Positions 11,554 to 22,836 of a stretch of DNA of 32,847 nucleotides are shown here, piece after piece. The number at the start of each line of letters is the position of its first letter. Position 1 is the first letter of the stretch. Under the pieces are notes generated by a model. The model searched no databases, had not been told where the DNA came from, and saw only the letters and a program-made list of their open reading frames with translations. This stretch comes from Basidiobolus meristosporus CBS 931.73 (Eukaryota > Basidiobolomycota > Basidiobolomycetes > Basidiobolales > Basidiobolaceae). The translations under genes were made by a program, and so were the position numbers. Location of the stretch: positions 1 to 32,847 of the forward strand of contig MCFE01000828.1 in NCBI GenBank assembly GCA_002104905.1, read 5' to 3'.

Positions 11554-11746
11554 TGTTACAAGTCTTGGTATAAAAGTTGTAGAGAATAGGGAGTTTAGCT
11601 AGTATTGTATTCACTAAAACTTGACCTGATGTTTACTGAGATTCCAGCAGCTCCTTATATACATTTTGCCAGATCAATTGCTGACTAATTGCATTTCCTA
11701 GTGTAGGGTGTGGCTGATGACTCATTTGATTGCATCATCATCACTC
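11554..11746 (-). repeat. gypsy B 3' LTR, first segment
   Basis: Outer part of the B 3' LTR (ends TGTTACAAG on the plus strand), cut at ...ATCATCACTC by copy A. It continues at 16685. The two segments minus one ACTC copy total 368 bp, exactly the LTR length of copy A. Confidence 0.93.
11743..11746. other. target duplication ACTC of gypsy A (left)
   Basis: ACTC directly before the LTR terminus at 11747, matched by ACTC at 16685-16688 directly after the opposite LTR end. The neighbouring bases (C on the left, A on the right after the repeat) limit the duplication to 4 bp. Confidence 0.93.
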
Positions 11747-12114
11747 TGTTACAAGTCTTGGTATAAGAGTTGTAGAGGAATAGGGAGTTTAGCTAGTATT
11801 GTATTCACTAAAACTTGAACTGATTTTTATTGAGGTTCCAGCAGCTCCTTATATACATTTTGCCAGATCAATTGCTGACTAATTGTATTTCCTAATGTAG
11901 GTTGTGGCTGAGGACTCATTTGATTGCATCATCATCACCCAATAAGATCCTACTTAATATATCTATTTCTGTCTGATAAGGATCTGCTGATTCATTTGCT
12001 GACTAATGCTACTGATTTCATAGATAATACTGATGTACTGATAACCTAAACATATACTAACTGATTTGACTAAAAACTGATCTAACTTAAACATTCAAGC
12101 GGCAGATCATAACA
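11747..12114 (-). repeat. gypsy A 3' LTR
   Basis: 368 bp with short inverted ends (TGTTA...TAACA). Identical by eye to the 5' LTR at 16317-16684 except at 11912, where G replaces T and breaks a TGACTCA motif. In the sense direction it carries the same TATA-like and AATAAA elements as the 5' LTR; here the polyadenylation signal would serve the genomic transcript. Confidence 0.96.
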
Positions 12115-12123
12115 TTCTCCCCT
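12115..12123 (-). other. polypurine tract of gypsy A
   Basis: On the minus strand AGGGGAGAA directly precedes the 3' LTR start TGTTATGATC. It sits at the gag-pol stop (TAG at 12125-12127), the expected place for plus-strand priming. Copy B has a degraded version (AGGCAAGAA); copy C keeps AGGGGAGAA. Confidence 0.85.
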
Positions 12124-12124
12124 A

Positions 12125-15100
12125 CTAAAGTTGAGAGGGTTCTCCTGAATCTCTTTTCTTGTGATACCAATATCTTGATGGTTCAGTATTATCAGCAAGT
12201 CTTGCAAGCTTGAGTCTGTCCCTATGCACTAAGTCTTCCCGGATATTGCCTTGTTTGTCCACCAGTTGGTAAGTTGCAAATGGACATTCTCTGATGATCT
12301 TGAATGGTCCTGTCCATTGTGGCTCAAACTTCTTCCGAGTGTTGTTTCTTAGCAATACAAAGTTCCCAACTGTCAATGCTTCTGGTGCTATAGTCTTATC
12401 AAATCTCTGCTTCATCTTTTCTGCACTTTGAGATACTTTGGTCTGTGCCTCTTGACGTCTTTGTTCCAGTTGCTGGTGTCTACTTGGCTGACTGAGTTCA
12501 TCTTCTAAGGTGTCTGTAAGCTTTGGTTGTGTGAGATCTCCTGGAATCCTTGGTTCACATCCATAAACTAAGTAAAATGGTGATTGCTGGGTGGTGTTGT
12601 GTACTCTGACTCTGCATGCAAAGAGTGCTTGGTCTATATACTCATCCCATCTACTGACAACTCGATTTGCATACTTGGTCAGCATTTTTCCAAATAATCC
12701 ATTAAACCGCTCAGTGACTCCATTAGTTCTGGGGTGATATGCCGAGGTTTTCAAGTGTCTGATCTGCTGCATTTCCAGGTAAGCCTCTAATGTCTTTGCC
12801 ATAAAGTTTGCACCTCTATCGGATAAGATCTCCACAGGGCATCCAAACTTCATCAGGATCTCATGGTAAATGAAACTTGCAACTTCTTGTTCACTGGCTA
12901 TTGGTACAGCTTTAGCAACTGGCCATTTAGTGGCATGGTCAATTACTACTAGGATCCAACGGTTGCATTTCCTGGTAGTTGGCAGTCTTCCAATAAAGTC
13001 AATTCCCCATCTCTCAAATGGTCTTACAGGCTCCAAAGGGAAGAGTTTGGCAATTCTTTGTGGCTGGCCTTGATTGATTTGGCAGTTTGGGCATGTTTTT
13101 ACTAGCTTCTCAATGTCTTGTTTCATTCTGGGCCACCATGCTCTGGCTTTTACAAGGCTATAGGTTCCTTCAATCCCAAGATGTCCATATCCATTGTGTA
13201 GCTTATGTATTAAATCCAGGCGAGCAACATAAGGACAATAGGCAATAGGGCTTCCATCAACAATTCGGTAGAGTGTTTCATTCTGTACAACAAATTTGCT
13301 GGCCTCATCACGGATTATCTTCTTGATATCTTCATCCACCTCATTAGGAATGGCTTGGTCCTCCAAGTACTTTGGTAATAGGCTAGGCCAATCTGATTCA
13401 TGCACCAAGTTGAGTTGTGCAACTTGATCTAATCTTGATAAGGCATCAGCAACCGTGTTATTTTTTCCAGGACAGTAGACAATCTCCAGGTCAAATTGCT
13501 GAATGTATTCACTCCATCTTGTCATTCTTCTAGAGAGTACCTTCTGAGTAAATATATACTTGAGGGAGGCATGATCAGTCTTCACAGTGCATTTGACTCC
13601 TTCAATATAGCATCTCCATGTCTTCAAACAGTGTATTATAGCAAGCATCTCCTTCTCATGAACTGGATAGTTTTGTTCTGCTGAGTTCAGTTTCTTGGAT
13701 TCAAAGGCAACAGGGTAGTCCTTTCCCTTGTGTTCTTGGCTCAGCACTCCACCAATTGCATAATCTGAAGCATCTGTGCACAGAGTGAACTCTTTTCTGA
13801 AGTCTGGTATTCTTAAGCTTGGCAGCTTAGCAAGTTCATTCTTTAGTGTCTGGAAGGCAGTCTCACAAGCTATGTCCCACTTGTAGGTATTGTCTTTCTT
13901 GAGGATATCAGTTAAAGGGGCTGCAATACTTGCAAATGACTTGACAAATCTCCGATAATAGGAAACCATTCCAAGGAAGGATCTGAGTTCTGATATGCTA
14001 TGGGGCTGCTTCAAATTCTTGATTACTTCCACCTTCTTGGGGTCTAAGGTTACTCCTGTGCTAGTCACTATGTGTCCCAGATATTCTACGTGTTCCTTGA
14101 AGAATTCACACTTGGCTAGCTTGCCGTATAGCTTGTTCTCTCTTAGTTTCTTCAAGACCTTTTCAATGTGCACCATGTGATCCTTTTCTGTCTTGCTGTA
14201 TATCAATATGTCATCCAGGTAGATTATCACAAACTTGTCTAAGTACTCCTGAAAGACAGTCTGCATCAGCGTCATGAATGTTGCAGGGGCATTAGTGAGG
14301 CCAAAACTCATGACTAAGTACTCGTAATGTCCATATCTGGTCCTGAATGCTGTCTTAGGGATATCTTCTGGTTTCACCCTAATCTGGTTGTATCCTGACA
14401 TGAGGTCGATCTTGCTGAAAATAGTGGCTCCATTAAGTTGGTCCAAAAGCTCATCAATCCGAGGTATGGGGTACTTATTCTTGACGGTAACTGAGTTCAG
14501 GGCTCTGTAGTCAATGCACATCCTAAGTGTTCCATCCTTCTTTTTCACAAAAAGCACTGGTGCTCCCCAAGGTGACTTGCTGGGCCTGATGTATCCTTGC
14601 TCCAATAGCTGATCAATTTGTTTCTTCATTTCCTCCAATTCCAATGGACTCATTCTGTAAGGTGTCTTGCTCACTGGAGGGCTATCTCCTGTGTCAATGG
14701 CATGATCCACATCTCTGACTGGTGGTAGGCTTACAAGCTCATCTGGAAACACGTCTGAATATTTCTTCAAGAGAGTCTGGACCTGCTGGGGTGCTGGGAT
14801 AGAGGAATCCTCCTGTAATACCGCCATGAGGAACATCTGGGTACCTTTTCTAAGTGCTCTACAGAACTGGGTCTTGCTAAGTTCACTTGTCTCACACACA
14901 CTGGAATTGACCAAGTTGAAATCCAGCCTGGCAGGTAATAGCTCATAGGTCTTGTTGTCTTTTTGGATCTGAGTAGCATGGGTTCTCCAGTTGATTGATG
15001 GATTACGACAAAATAGCCAGGTTTTCCCAAGTACAAGGTCAAACTTGCAGTTCCCAAATATATAAGCCTGTAGGTCTTCTTCATAGTCATTGATCTTCAT

Positions 15101-16258
15101 TCTTACTGGCTGGGTAATACGGTTGATTATGTGGGAGTTCCCATCAGCTGTGGAGACTGAAGTTGATTTGGTAGGTTCCGAGTTGATTCCAGCTTTCAAA
15201 GCAAATTGCTCTGACATGTACTCATGCGATGCTCCTGAGTTAATCATGATCTTGGCAGGTACTCCATTGATTGCTCCATTCAGGTACAATAACTTCCCTG
15301 AGTTTGAAGTCATTTGGGACAAGTACTCTTCTGTCATATGGAAGGTGAGTTCCGAGTCTTCTTCAAGCTCATCTTCCTCATTATTGTGTTCATGGGACTC
15401 AATATGGTTGAAGGTTCTTGTTGGCTGGTGTCCATTTCTTCTCTGAGGGCAGTACTTTGCAATATGTCCCTGCTGGTGGCAATTGAAGCAAAGTCCTCTC
15501 TTCTTGCATTCTTCTGAGGAGGGATTCTTCTGCATAGCGTCTATTTCCATTGGTACTGCTTCTGATTGTCTTCTTTCATAATGATTATAGCCTTTCTGAC
15601 TAGTCACTGTAGGCTTCCCAACTCCAAACATAGCTGAGTCATAGTCAATGGCAATCTTGATGGCTTCTTCAATAGTCTGAGGTCTTCGGTAATTGACTTC
15701 CTTGCGAGTTCTTTCTTTCAACCCATCAATAAAGTATTCAACTTGATCCAAGGGGTCCATTCTTTCAATTTGTCCAAGTAGACATCTGTACTCATAGATG
15801 TATTCTTGCACCATTCCTTTCTGTCTGAGTGTCTTTAACTTCCTTCTTAGTAGTGTCTGCTGGTGTGGAGGTTCAAAAGCATCCTGAATTTCCGACACAA
15901 ACTCATCCCAGGTAGAGATTGTAGAGCATCCCATCATAGTAGCTGACCTGATCTTGTTGTGGTACCACTGTAAAGCTGCATCTGCCAGGTAAGAAGCTGC
16001 ATAATGCAACTTGCTCTCTGGAGCAATTCCTTTAGCTTTAAAAGCTTCTTCAATCTGAAAGAGCCAAGTTCCCAGGTTTTCATTGACTCTGCCATGGTAC
16101 CGGTTGACCTTCACACTAAAGTTGCTCTTGACAGGGCTTTGCTGGCTCTGAGCCATGGTAGTCATTCCTTGTTGCTGTTGGCTGAGGATCTGGAGTAGCT
16201 GTTGCTGTTGGGCCAGGATTTGCTGCATGGCATTCTTCCATTCTTGATTGTCCGACAT
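12125..16258 (-). CDS. Ty3/gypsy gag-pol polyprotein (intact frame)
   Basis: Single 1377-residue gag-pol frame without frameshift. Gag (1-~250) has a Gln-rich N end and a Retrotrans_gag-like core ([25 protein letters not shown]). The CCHC knuckle C257-x2-C260-x4-H265-x4-C270 is complete. The protease motif at 338-344 is MINSGAS, with Asn340 in the place of the catalytic Asp. RT (~530-710) has Asp618 and YLDD 680-683. RNase H has Asp829, Glu870 and Asp895. Integrase has an H1021-x4-H1026 and C1056-x2-C1059 zinc finger, a DD35E core (Asp1087, Asp1147, Glu1183) and a GPF module (1317-1319). No chromodomain follows; the protein ends GEPSQL. Start chosen at ATG 16256-16258, 58 bp after the 5' LTR. 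It would encode the structural and enzymatic proteins for reverse transcription and integration. Confidence 0.97.
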   Translation of the reverse strand: MSDNQEWKNAMQQILAQQQQLLQILSQQQQGMTTMAQSQQSPVKSNFSVKVNRYHGRVNENLGTWLFQIEEAFKAKGIAPESKLHYAASYLADAALQWYHNKIRSATMMGCSTISTWDEFVSEIQDAFEPPHQQTLLRRKLKTLRQKGMVQEYIYEYRCLLGQIERMDPLDQVEYFIDGLKERTRKEVNYRRPQTIEEAIKIAIDYDSAMFGVGKPTVTSQKGYNHYERRQSEAVPMEIDAMQKNPSSEECKKRGLCFNCHQQGHIAKYCPQRRNGHQPTRTFNHIESHEHNNEEDELEEDSELTFHMTEEYLSQMTSNSGKLLYLNGAINGVPAKIMINSGASHEYMSEQFALKAGINSEPTKSTSVSTADGNSHIINRITQPVRMKINDYEEDLQAYIFGNCKFDLVLGKTWLFCRNPSINWRTHATQIQKDNKTYELLPARLDFNLVNSSVCETSELSKTQFCRALRKGTQMFLMAVLQEDSSIPAPQQVQTLLKKYSDVFPDELVSLPPVRDVDHAIDTGDSPPVSKTPYRMSPLELEEMKKQIDQLLEQGYIRPSKSPWGAPVLFVKKKDGTLRMCIDYRALNSVTVKNKYPIPRIDELLDQLNGATIFSKIDLMSGYNQIRVKPEDIPKTAFRTRYGHYEYLVMSFGLTNAPATFMTLMQTVFQEYLDKFVIIYLDDILIYSKTEKDHMVHIEKVLKKLRENKLYGKLAKCEFFKEHVEYLGHIVTSTGVTLDPKKVEVIKNLKQPHSISELRSFLGMVSYYRRFVKSFASIAAPLTDILKKDNTYKWDIACETAFQTLKNELAKLPSLRIPDFRKEFTLCTDASDYAIGGVLSQEHKGKDYPVAFESKKLNSAEQNYPVHEKEMLAIIHCLKTWRCYIEGVKCTVKTDHASLKYIFTQKVLSRRMTRWSEYIQQFDLEIVYCPGKNNTVADALSRLDQVAQLNLVHESDWPSLLPKYLEDQAIPNEVDEDIKKIIRDEASKFVVQNETLYRIVDGSPIAYCPYVARLDLIHKLHNGYGHLGIEGTYSLVKARAWWPRMKQDIEKLVKTCPNCQINQGQPQRIAKLFPLEPVRPFERWGIDFIGRLPTTRKCNRWILVVIDHATKWPVAKAVPIASEQEVASFIYHEILMKFGCPVEILSDRGANFMAKTLEAYLEMQQIRHLKTSAYHPRTNGVTERFNGLFGKMLTKYANRVVSRWDEYIDQALFACRVRVHNTTQQSPFYLVYGCEPRIPGDLTQPKLTDTLEDELSQPSRHQQLEQRRQEAQTKVSQSAEKMKQRFDKTIAPEALTVGNFVLLRNNTRKKFEPQWTGPFKIIRECPFATYQLVDKQGNIREDLVHRDRLKLARLADNTEPSRYWYHKKRDSGEPSQL

Positions 16259-16298
16259 CTTGAGGGTGGTTTCTTCTTTCTTCAGGAGGGAGGTTTCT

Positions 16299-16316
16299 GG
16301 TTATCGCTGCTACCAA
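16299..16316 (-). other. primer binding site of gypsy A
   Basis: Directly inside the 5' LTR the sense strand reads TTGGTAGCAGCGATAACC. After the first T, TGGTAGCAG is complementary to a tRNA 3' end CTGCTACCA, as found in many eukaryotic initiator-Met tRNAs; pairing beyond nine bases is not evident. Copy B (TTGGTAGCAGCAATAACC) and copy C (TTGATAGCAGCAATAACC) share the site with one or two changes. Confidence 0.75.
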
Positions 16317-16684
16317 TGTTACAAGTCTTGGTATAAGAGTTGTAGAGGAATAGGGAGTTTAGCTAGTATTGTATTCACTAAAACTTGAACTGATTTTTAT
16401 TGAGGTTCCAGCAGCTCCTTATATACATTTTGCCAGATCAATTGCTGACTAATTGTATTTCCTAATGTAGGTTGTGGCTGATGACTCATTTGATTGCATC
16501 ATCATCACCCAATAAGATCCTACTTAATATATCTATTTCTGTCTGATAAGGATCTGCTGATTCATTTGCTGACTAATGCTACTGATTTCATAGATAATAC
16601 TGATGTACTGATAACCTAAACATATACTAACTGATTTGACTAAAAACTGATCTAACTTAAACATTCAAGCGGCAGATCATAACA
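16317..16684 (-). repeat. gypsy A 5' LTR
   Basis: 368-bp LTR, ends TG...CA, followed by the ACTC duplication at 16685-16688. It would drive transcription of the gag-pol RNA on the minus strand. Confidence 0.96.
16396..16488 (-). promoter_or_regulatory. LTR core promoter and polyadenylation signals
   Basis: On the minus strand the LTR reads, in order, TGAGTCA (16482-16488, a consensus bZIP site of the Gcn4/AP-1 type), ATGTATATAAGG (16417-16428, TATA-box-like) and AATAAA (16396-16401, polyadenylation signal). This is the usual U3-to-R layout. The TATA-like and AATAAA motifs recur in copies A and B and in the solo LTR at 25340-25708. Function is inferred from motif and position only. Confidence 0.6.
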
Positions 16685-16863
16685 ACTCAATAATATCCTA
16701 CCTAATATATCTATATCTGTCTGATAAGGATCTGCTGTTTCATTTGCTGACTAATGCTACTAATTTGATAGATAATACTGATGTACTGATAACCTGAACA
16801 TACAAATAACTGAATTGACTAAAAACTGATCTAACTTAAACATTCAAGCAGCAGATCATAACA
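16685..16863 (-). repeat. gypsy B 3' LTR, second segment
   Basis: Continuation of the LTR interrupted at 11746. It starts with the ACTC copy, continues AATAATATCC in register with intact LTRs and ends ATAACA at 16863. The degraded B polypurine tract and coding region follow. Confidence 0.93.
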
Positions 16864-19800
16864 TTCTTGCCTGCTCAAGTTGAGAGGGTCTTCCTGAATC
16901 TCTTTTTCTGTGATACCAATATCTTGATGGTTCAGTATTATCAGCAAGTCTTGCAAGCTTGAGTCTGTCCCTATGCACTAAGTCTTCCCAGATATTGCCT
17001 TGTTTGCCCACTAATTGGTAAGTTGCAAATGGACATTTTCAGATGATCTTGAATGGTCCTGTCCATTGTGGCGCAAACTTCTTCCAAGAGTTCTTTCATA
17101 GCAGTACAAAGTTTCCCACTGTCAATGCTTCTGGTGTTATATTCTCATCAAATCCCTGCTTCATCTTTCTGCACTTTGAGATACTTTGGTCTGTGCCTCT
17201 TGACATCTTTGTTCCAGTTGCTGGTGTCTACTTGGTTGACTGTACTCATCTTCTAAGGTGTCTGTAAGCTTTGGTTGTGTGAGATCTCCTGGAATCCTTG
17301 GCTCACATCCATACACTAAGTAAAATGGCATTTGCTGGGTGGTGTTGTGTACTCTGACTCTGCATGCAAAGAGTGCTTGGTCTATATACTCATCCCATCT
17401 ACTGACAACTCCATTTGCATACTTGGCCAGCATTTTTCCAAATAATCCATTAAACCATTCATTGGCTCCATTAGTTCTGGGGTGATATGCCAAGCTTTTC
17501 AAGTGTATGATCTGCAGCATTTCCAGGTAAGCTTTCAATGTCTTTGCCGTAAAGTTTGTACCTCTATCAGTTAGGATCTCTACAGGGCATCCAAACTTCA
17601 TAAGAATCTCATGATAGATGAAACTTGCAACTTCTTGTTCACTGGCTATGGGTACAGCTTTAGCCGCTGGCCTGTTAGTGGCATAGTCAATTGCTACTAG
17701 GATCCAACAGTTGCATTTCCTGGCAGTTAGCAGTACTCCAATAGAGTTGATTCCCCATCATTCAAATGGTCCTAAAGGATCCAAGGGAAAGATTTCAGCA
17801 ATTCTCTGTGGTTGGCCTTGGTGATTTGGCAATTTGGGCATGTCTTCACTAGCTTCACAATGTCATGTTTCAATCTGGGCCACCATGCTCTGGCTTTTAC
17901 AAGGCTAAAGGTTCATTAAATTCCAAGATGTTCATATTTATTGTGTAGCTTATGTATTAAATCCAGGCAGGAAACATAAGGGCCATAGGCAATAGGGCTT
18001 CCATTAGCAATTTGGTAGAGTATTTGATCCTGTACTACAAAATTGCTGGCTTCATCCCGGATTTTCTTCTTGATATCTTCATCCACCTCATTAGGAATGG
18101 CTTGGTCCTCCAAGTACCTTGGTAATAGGCTAGGCCAATCTGATTCATGTACCAAGTTGAGTTGTACAACTTGATCTGATCTTGATATGGTGTCAGCAAC
18201 CGTGTTGTTTTTTCCAGGGTAGTAGACAATCTCCAAGTCAAATTGCTGAATGTATTCACTCCATCTTGTCATTCTTCTAGTGAGTACCTTCTGAGTAAAC
18301 ATATACTTGAGGGAGGCATGATCAGTCTTTACAGTGCATTTGATTCCATCAGTATAGCATCTCCATGTCTTCAAGCAGTGTACTATAGCAAGCATCTCCT
18401 TCTCATGCACTGGATAGTTCTGTTCTGCTGAGTTCAGTTTCTTGGATTCAAAGGCAACAGGGTAGTCCTTTCCCTTGTGTTCTTGGCTCAACACTCCACC
18501 AATTGCCTAATCTGAAGCATCTGTGCACATAGTAAACTCTTTTCCAAAGTCCAGCATTCTTAATCTTGGCAGCTTAGCAAGTTCCTTCTTGAGCATCTGG
18601 AAGGTATTTCACAAGCTATGTCCCACTTGTAGGTATTGTCTTTCTTAAGGATATTAGTTAAAGGGGCTGCGGTACTTGCAAAGAACTTGACAAATCTCCA
18701 ATAATAGGAAACCATACCAAGGATGATCTGAGCTCTGATATGCTATGGGGCTGCTTCAGATTCTTGATAACTTCAACCTTTTTAGGGTCTAAGGTTACTC
18801 CTGTGCTAGTCACTATGTGTCCCAGATATTTAACGTGTTCCTTGAAGAATTCACACTTGGATAGCTTGCCATAAAGCTTGTTCTCACTTAGCTTCTTCAA
18901 GACCTTTTCAATGTGCACCAAGTGATCCTCTTCTATCTTGCCATATATCAATATATCATCAAGGTAGATTATGACCAACTTATCTAAGTGCTCCTGGAAG
19001 ACAGTCTGCATCAGGGTAATGAATGTTGCAGGGGCATTGGTGAGGCTAAAACTCATAACTAAGTACTTGTAATGTGCGTAGCTGATCCTGGATGCTGCCT
19101 TAGGGATGCCTTCTGGCTTCACCCTGATCTGGTTGTATCCTGAAATGAGGTCAATCTTGCTAAGAATAGTGGCACCATTGAGTTGGTCCAAAAGCTCATC
19201 AATCCAAGGTATGGGGTACTTATTCTGCACAGTAACTGAGTTGAGGGCTCTGTAGTCAATGCACATCATAAGTGTTCCATCCTTCTTCTTCACAAAAAGT
19301 ACTGGTGCTTGCCAAGGTGACTTGCTGGGTTGGATATATCCTTGCTCCAATAACTGATCTACTTGTCTCTTCATCTCTTCTAACTCCAATGGACTCATTC
19401 TGTAGGATGTCTTACTCACTGGAGGGCTATATCCTGTTTCAATGGCATGATCCACATCTCTGACTGGTGGTAGGCTTACATGCTCTTCTAGAAATACATC
19501 TGAACATTCCTTCAAGAGAGTCTGGACCTGCTGGGGTACTGGATTAGAGGAATCCTCCTGTAATACTGCCATGAGGAACATCTGGGTGCCTTTTCTTAGT
19601 GCTCTACAGAACTGAGTCTTGCTAAGTCCACTTGTTTCACACACACTGGAATTGACCAAGTTAAAATCCAGTTTGGCAGATAATAGCTCACAGTTCTGGT
19701 TGTTCTTCTGGATCTGAATAGCATGAGTTCACCAGTTGATTGATGGATCACAACAAAATAGCCAGGTTTTTCCAAGTACAAGGTCAAGCTTGCAGTTCCC

Positions 19801-21059
19801 AGATATATAGGCCTGTAGATATTCTTCATAGTTATTGATCTTTATCCTTACTGGCCGAGTACTACGGTCAATTATGTAAGAGTTCCCATCAGCTGTTGAG
19901 ACTGAAGTTGATTTGGTGGGTTCCAAGTTGATTCCAGCTTTCAAAGCAAATTGCTCTGACATGTACTCATGCAATGCTGCTGAGTCAATCATGATCTTGG
20001 CAGGTACTCTGTTGATTACTCCATTAAAGCATAGTAGTTTTCCTGAGTTTGGGGCCATCTGGGATAGGCATTCTTCTGTAATATGGAAGGTAAGTTCTGA
20101 GTCTTCTTCAAGTTCATCTTCCATGTTACTATGCTCCATGGCCTCAATATGGTTAAAGGCTCTTGATGGCTGGTGTCTATTTCTTCTCTGAGGGCAGTAC
20201 TTTGCATTATGTCCCTGCTGGTGGCAATTGAAGTAAAGTCCTCTCTTCTAACATACTTATGAGTTAGGATTCTTCTGCATAGCATCTATTTCCATTGGCA
20301 CTGCTTCTCATTGTCTTCTTTCACAGTAACTGTAGCCTCTCTGATTAGTCATTGTGGGCTTCCCAACCCCAAACATTGCTGAGTCATAGTTAATGGCATT
20401 CTTGTTGGCTTCTTCAATAGTCTGAGGTCTTTGATAGCTCACTTCCTTAAAAGTTCTTTCTTTCAACCCATCAATAAAGTATTCAACTTGATCCAGAGGA
20501 TCCATTCTTTCAGTTTGCCTCAGTAGACATCTATACTTGTAGATGTACTCTTGGACTATTCCTTTCTGTCCGAGTGTCTGCAACTTTCTTCTAAGTAATG
20601 TCTGTTGGTGTGGGGGCTCAAAGACATCCTGATTTTGCAACAAAAGCTCATCCCAGGTAGGGATTGTAGAGCATTCCATCATGGTGGCTGACCTGATCTT
20701 GTTGTGGTGTCACTGTAAAGCTGTGTCTGCCAGGTAAGAGGCTGCATAATGCAACTTGCATTCTGGAGCAATTTTTAGCCTTGAAAGCTTCTTCAATCTG
20801 GAAGAGCCAAGTTCCCAGGTCTTCATTGACTCTACCATGGTACCAGTTGACCTTCACACTGAAGTTGCTCTTGACAGGGTTTTGCTGGCTATGGGCCATA
20901 GTAGTTGTTCCATGTTGCTGCTGGCTAAGGATCTGGAGTAACTGTTGCTGCTGGGCCAGGATTTGTTGCATAGCATTCTTCCATTCTTGATGTTGGGACA
21001 TCTTGAGGGAGGCTTCTTCTTTCTTCAGGAGAGATATTTCTGGTTATTGCTGCTACCAA
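16864..21059 (-). pseudogene. gypsy B gag-pol relic
   Basis: Broken counterpart of the copy A polyprotein, covering gag to integrase. The start codon survives ([16 protein letters not shown] at 20999-21001). Gag continues in a second frame at 20308-20682. The zinc knuckle has Tyr for its first Cys (YFNCHQQGH near 20225). The protease region (19729-20139) reads MIDSAAL: Asp is kept but the Gly of DSG is lost. RT (18658-19659) keeps YLDD. RNase H is at 17916-18494 and the integrase core at 17161-17601 (ILTDRGTNF, with the ERFN block changed to EWFN). The integrase tail follows to about 16870. Stops and 1-base shifts separate these segments, so it cannot make a polyprotein. The internal length is close to that of copy A. 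Confidence 0.95.
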
Positions 21060-21425
21060 TGTTACAAGTCTTGGTATAAGAGTTGTAGAGGAATAGGGAG
21101 TTTAGCTAGTATTGTATTCACTCAAACTTGACCTGATCTTTACTGAGATTCCAGCAGCTCCTTATATACATTTTGCCCGATCAATTGCTGACTAATTGTA
21201 TTTCCTAGTGTAGGGTGTGCCTGATGACTCATTTGATTGCATCATTATCACTAAATAAGATCCTACTTAATATATCTATTTCTGTCTGATAAGGATATTC
21301 TGATTCATTTGCTGACTAATGCTACTGATTTGATAGATAATACTGATATACTGATAACCTAAACACAACTAATTGAATTGCTAAAAACTGATCTAACCTA
21401 AACATTCAAGCGGCAGATCATAACA
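21060..21425 (-). repeat. gypsy B 5' LTR
   Basis: 366 bp, TG...CA ends, preceded on its inner side by the primer site TTGGTAGCAGCAATAACC (21042-21059, minus strand) and followed by ACTG (21426-21429). It differs from the B 3' LTR at about two dozen positions by eye. Confidence 0.94.
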
Positions 21426-22495
21426 ACTGATTCCACTCCAAATTAAAAGATAACTTTTAATAATGGATCATAGATCTTGGCACTTCAATTGAGCATTTGT
21501 TTGCATGCTCTGCCACCCTATTTTACTGTTGGCAGTATGGTACAGTAGTCTTGTGTAGTGGCTTTAAGCTTCCTGTATGTAAACAGAGCATCTTCCTTTC
21601 TTTCCATAAAGTTGACCCACATTTATCTTGTATAATCATCAAAAAAGTGTTGAAATACATCATCCTGCTATAGGATAGTTTTCATTGATTCACACAATAT
21701 AAGTGAATTAGCTCTAATCTTTTGTCTGCTTTGATTAACCTGGAGCTCCTGAGTGGGTGCTTGCTTGTTTCCCTTACATGCAGGCTTTGCATGGCTCAAA
21801 ACCTGCAGGAGGATCAAATTTTCCTCCAGATATTAGCTGATTAATGATCTTTTGGGCAACTTGTCAAAGCTGATATGCTCAAGTCTCCTATGCCAAAGCA
21901 TTGGTGTTTCCTTACTTTAGTCACTTAGATTGGCTTCCAGGTATGCTGAATATAAGTCAACTTGTTTATATTCTGACCTCTGATACCCAAAGAAATATTG
22001 GCACCATTTTTGTCAGTGATCCTGCATCCATAATCATCAAAACTTAAGTTGAGTCATTCTGCTATGGCCTTGCATGCAGATAGTGGATACTTGGCAATTT
22101 CTGGTACATAGAGTACTTCCTTGTAGATAAATGTGCTGCTTTCTTCATTGATTCTAAGACTTACTTGCATAGCTCCTTCAACTGCGCTAAGTGTTCTATT
22201 GTCACTCATAAGTACCTTCATAATCTGAATTTCTTAATTTTTGGTTCAAAGTTCTTGTTAGCATGTAAGCTGTAGAGATGCTCCAGAGTCAATAAAACAC
22301 AATGGAGAATACTTGCTTGCAGTCTTGCTTAGTGCAGAAATGAGCAGTCTAACTTTTATTGTATATTTCCATATTTTGGCTTCTTTTGCTGAGTCTATCT
22401 GAACTTGAGGCACCAGTCTGATATGTGTCCTGTCCATTTGCAATAGTTCCAAAACAGTTTGCTCTCACCTCTAAGAGTCTTCAGTACCTTCTTTG
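21426..22495 (-). pseudogene. copia-2 zinc knuckle, protease and integrase
   Basis: Middle part of the decayed copia-2 polyprotein. From right to left: a gag knuckle remnant (NYCKWTGHISDWC near 22400-22440, first Cys lost); protease CFIDSGASLQLTC at the left end of the frame 22258-22452, with the catalytic Asp kept; the pre-integrase zinc-binding block WHRRLEHIS (21869-21895); a KGNKQAPTQE-like block near 21750-21780; and an integrase core with FFDDYTR.MWVNFMERKEDALF near 21580-21650. Several stops and shifts. The left edge is the ACTG target of gypsy B, beyond which the frame resumes at 11553. Confidence 0.85.
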
Positions 22496-22836
22496 TGTTG
22501 TAAAAGTTTGTAATCTACTGTAATCTTTGCCCAACTTGGCTACTTAGATCATGACCTACACATCTTAGAGAATCTGTCAAGTTTCTGTTGGGATTCACTT
22601 AAAATATTTTCACCAAAATGCTAGGTACCCAGAACATGAAATTATGAGAGTTATGCAAACAGCCCCAAGACTTGCATACATGTCCTTGGGACCTACTGAG
22701 CCTATTACACATGTTTCCTGTGCTAAGAGTATGCAAAAGTATAAGTATTACTTTTGAATTCACTAAATCATCAAGTGAAAACAATAACATGCTTGCTCTC
22801 CCAGTCACTTTAAGTATATCCAAAGCTCTCACAACA
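22496..22836 (+). repeat. solo copia-2 LTR inside copia-2 gag
   Basis: 341 bp from TGTTGTAAAAG to CTCTCACAACA, similar throughout to LTR2 but on the plus strand, opposite to the surrounding element. The flanks CTTTG (22491-22495) and CTTTT (22837-22841) look like a 5-bp target duplication with one change. Gag sequence continues on both sides, so this is an independent insertion reduced to one LTR by recombination. The frames seen inside it on either strand are not genes. Confidence 0.85.

Larger units (their letters stand above)
11747..16684 (-). mobile_element. Ty3/gypsy copy A (full length, recent)
   Basis: A 4938-bp minus-strand LTR retrotransposon: 5' LTR 16317-16684, primer site 16299-16316, one gag-pol frame 12125-16258, polypurine tract 12115-12123 and 3' LTR 11747-12114, flanked by ACTC. 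The two 368-bp LTRs differ by one visible base (T at 16482, G at 11912), so the insertion is recent. It lies inside the 3' LTR of a relative (copy B). All structural parts for transposition are present, but the protease lacks the usual catalytic Asp, so autonomy is in doubt. Confidence 0.97.
11554..21425 (-). mobile_element. Ty3/gypsy copy B (decayed, hosts copy A)
   Basis: Minus-strand gypsy element with a 5' LTR at 21060-21425, a degenerate gag-pol region (16864-21059) and a 3' LTR split into 11554-11746 and 16685-16863 by copy A. Flanking ACTG duplications (11550-11553, 21426-21429) define the insertion. By eye its LTRs differ at about two dozen positions, far more than the single difference in copy A, which agrees with B being older. 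Its coding region is broken by many stops and shifts. Confidence 0.93.

Noticed and set aside
15090-15446. Plus-strand open frames opposite the gag-pol of copy A (also 12870-13073, 13496-13684, 13995-14180 and 16004-16198)
   Set aside because: They are antisense shadows of a strong coding frame. Their counterparts reappear opposite copies B and C only because the sense sequence is related.
16116-16316. Upstream frame overlapping the start of gag in copy A, running from the LTR edge
   Set aside because: It is an alternative frame of the leader and gag start, has no family signature and is not kept in copies B and C.
22599-22832. Minus-strand frame of 77 residues, and the overlapping plus-strand frame
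   Set aside because: Both lie within the solo copia-2 LTR, and the same non-coding blocks recur in the other LTR copies.
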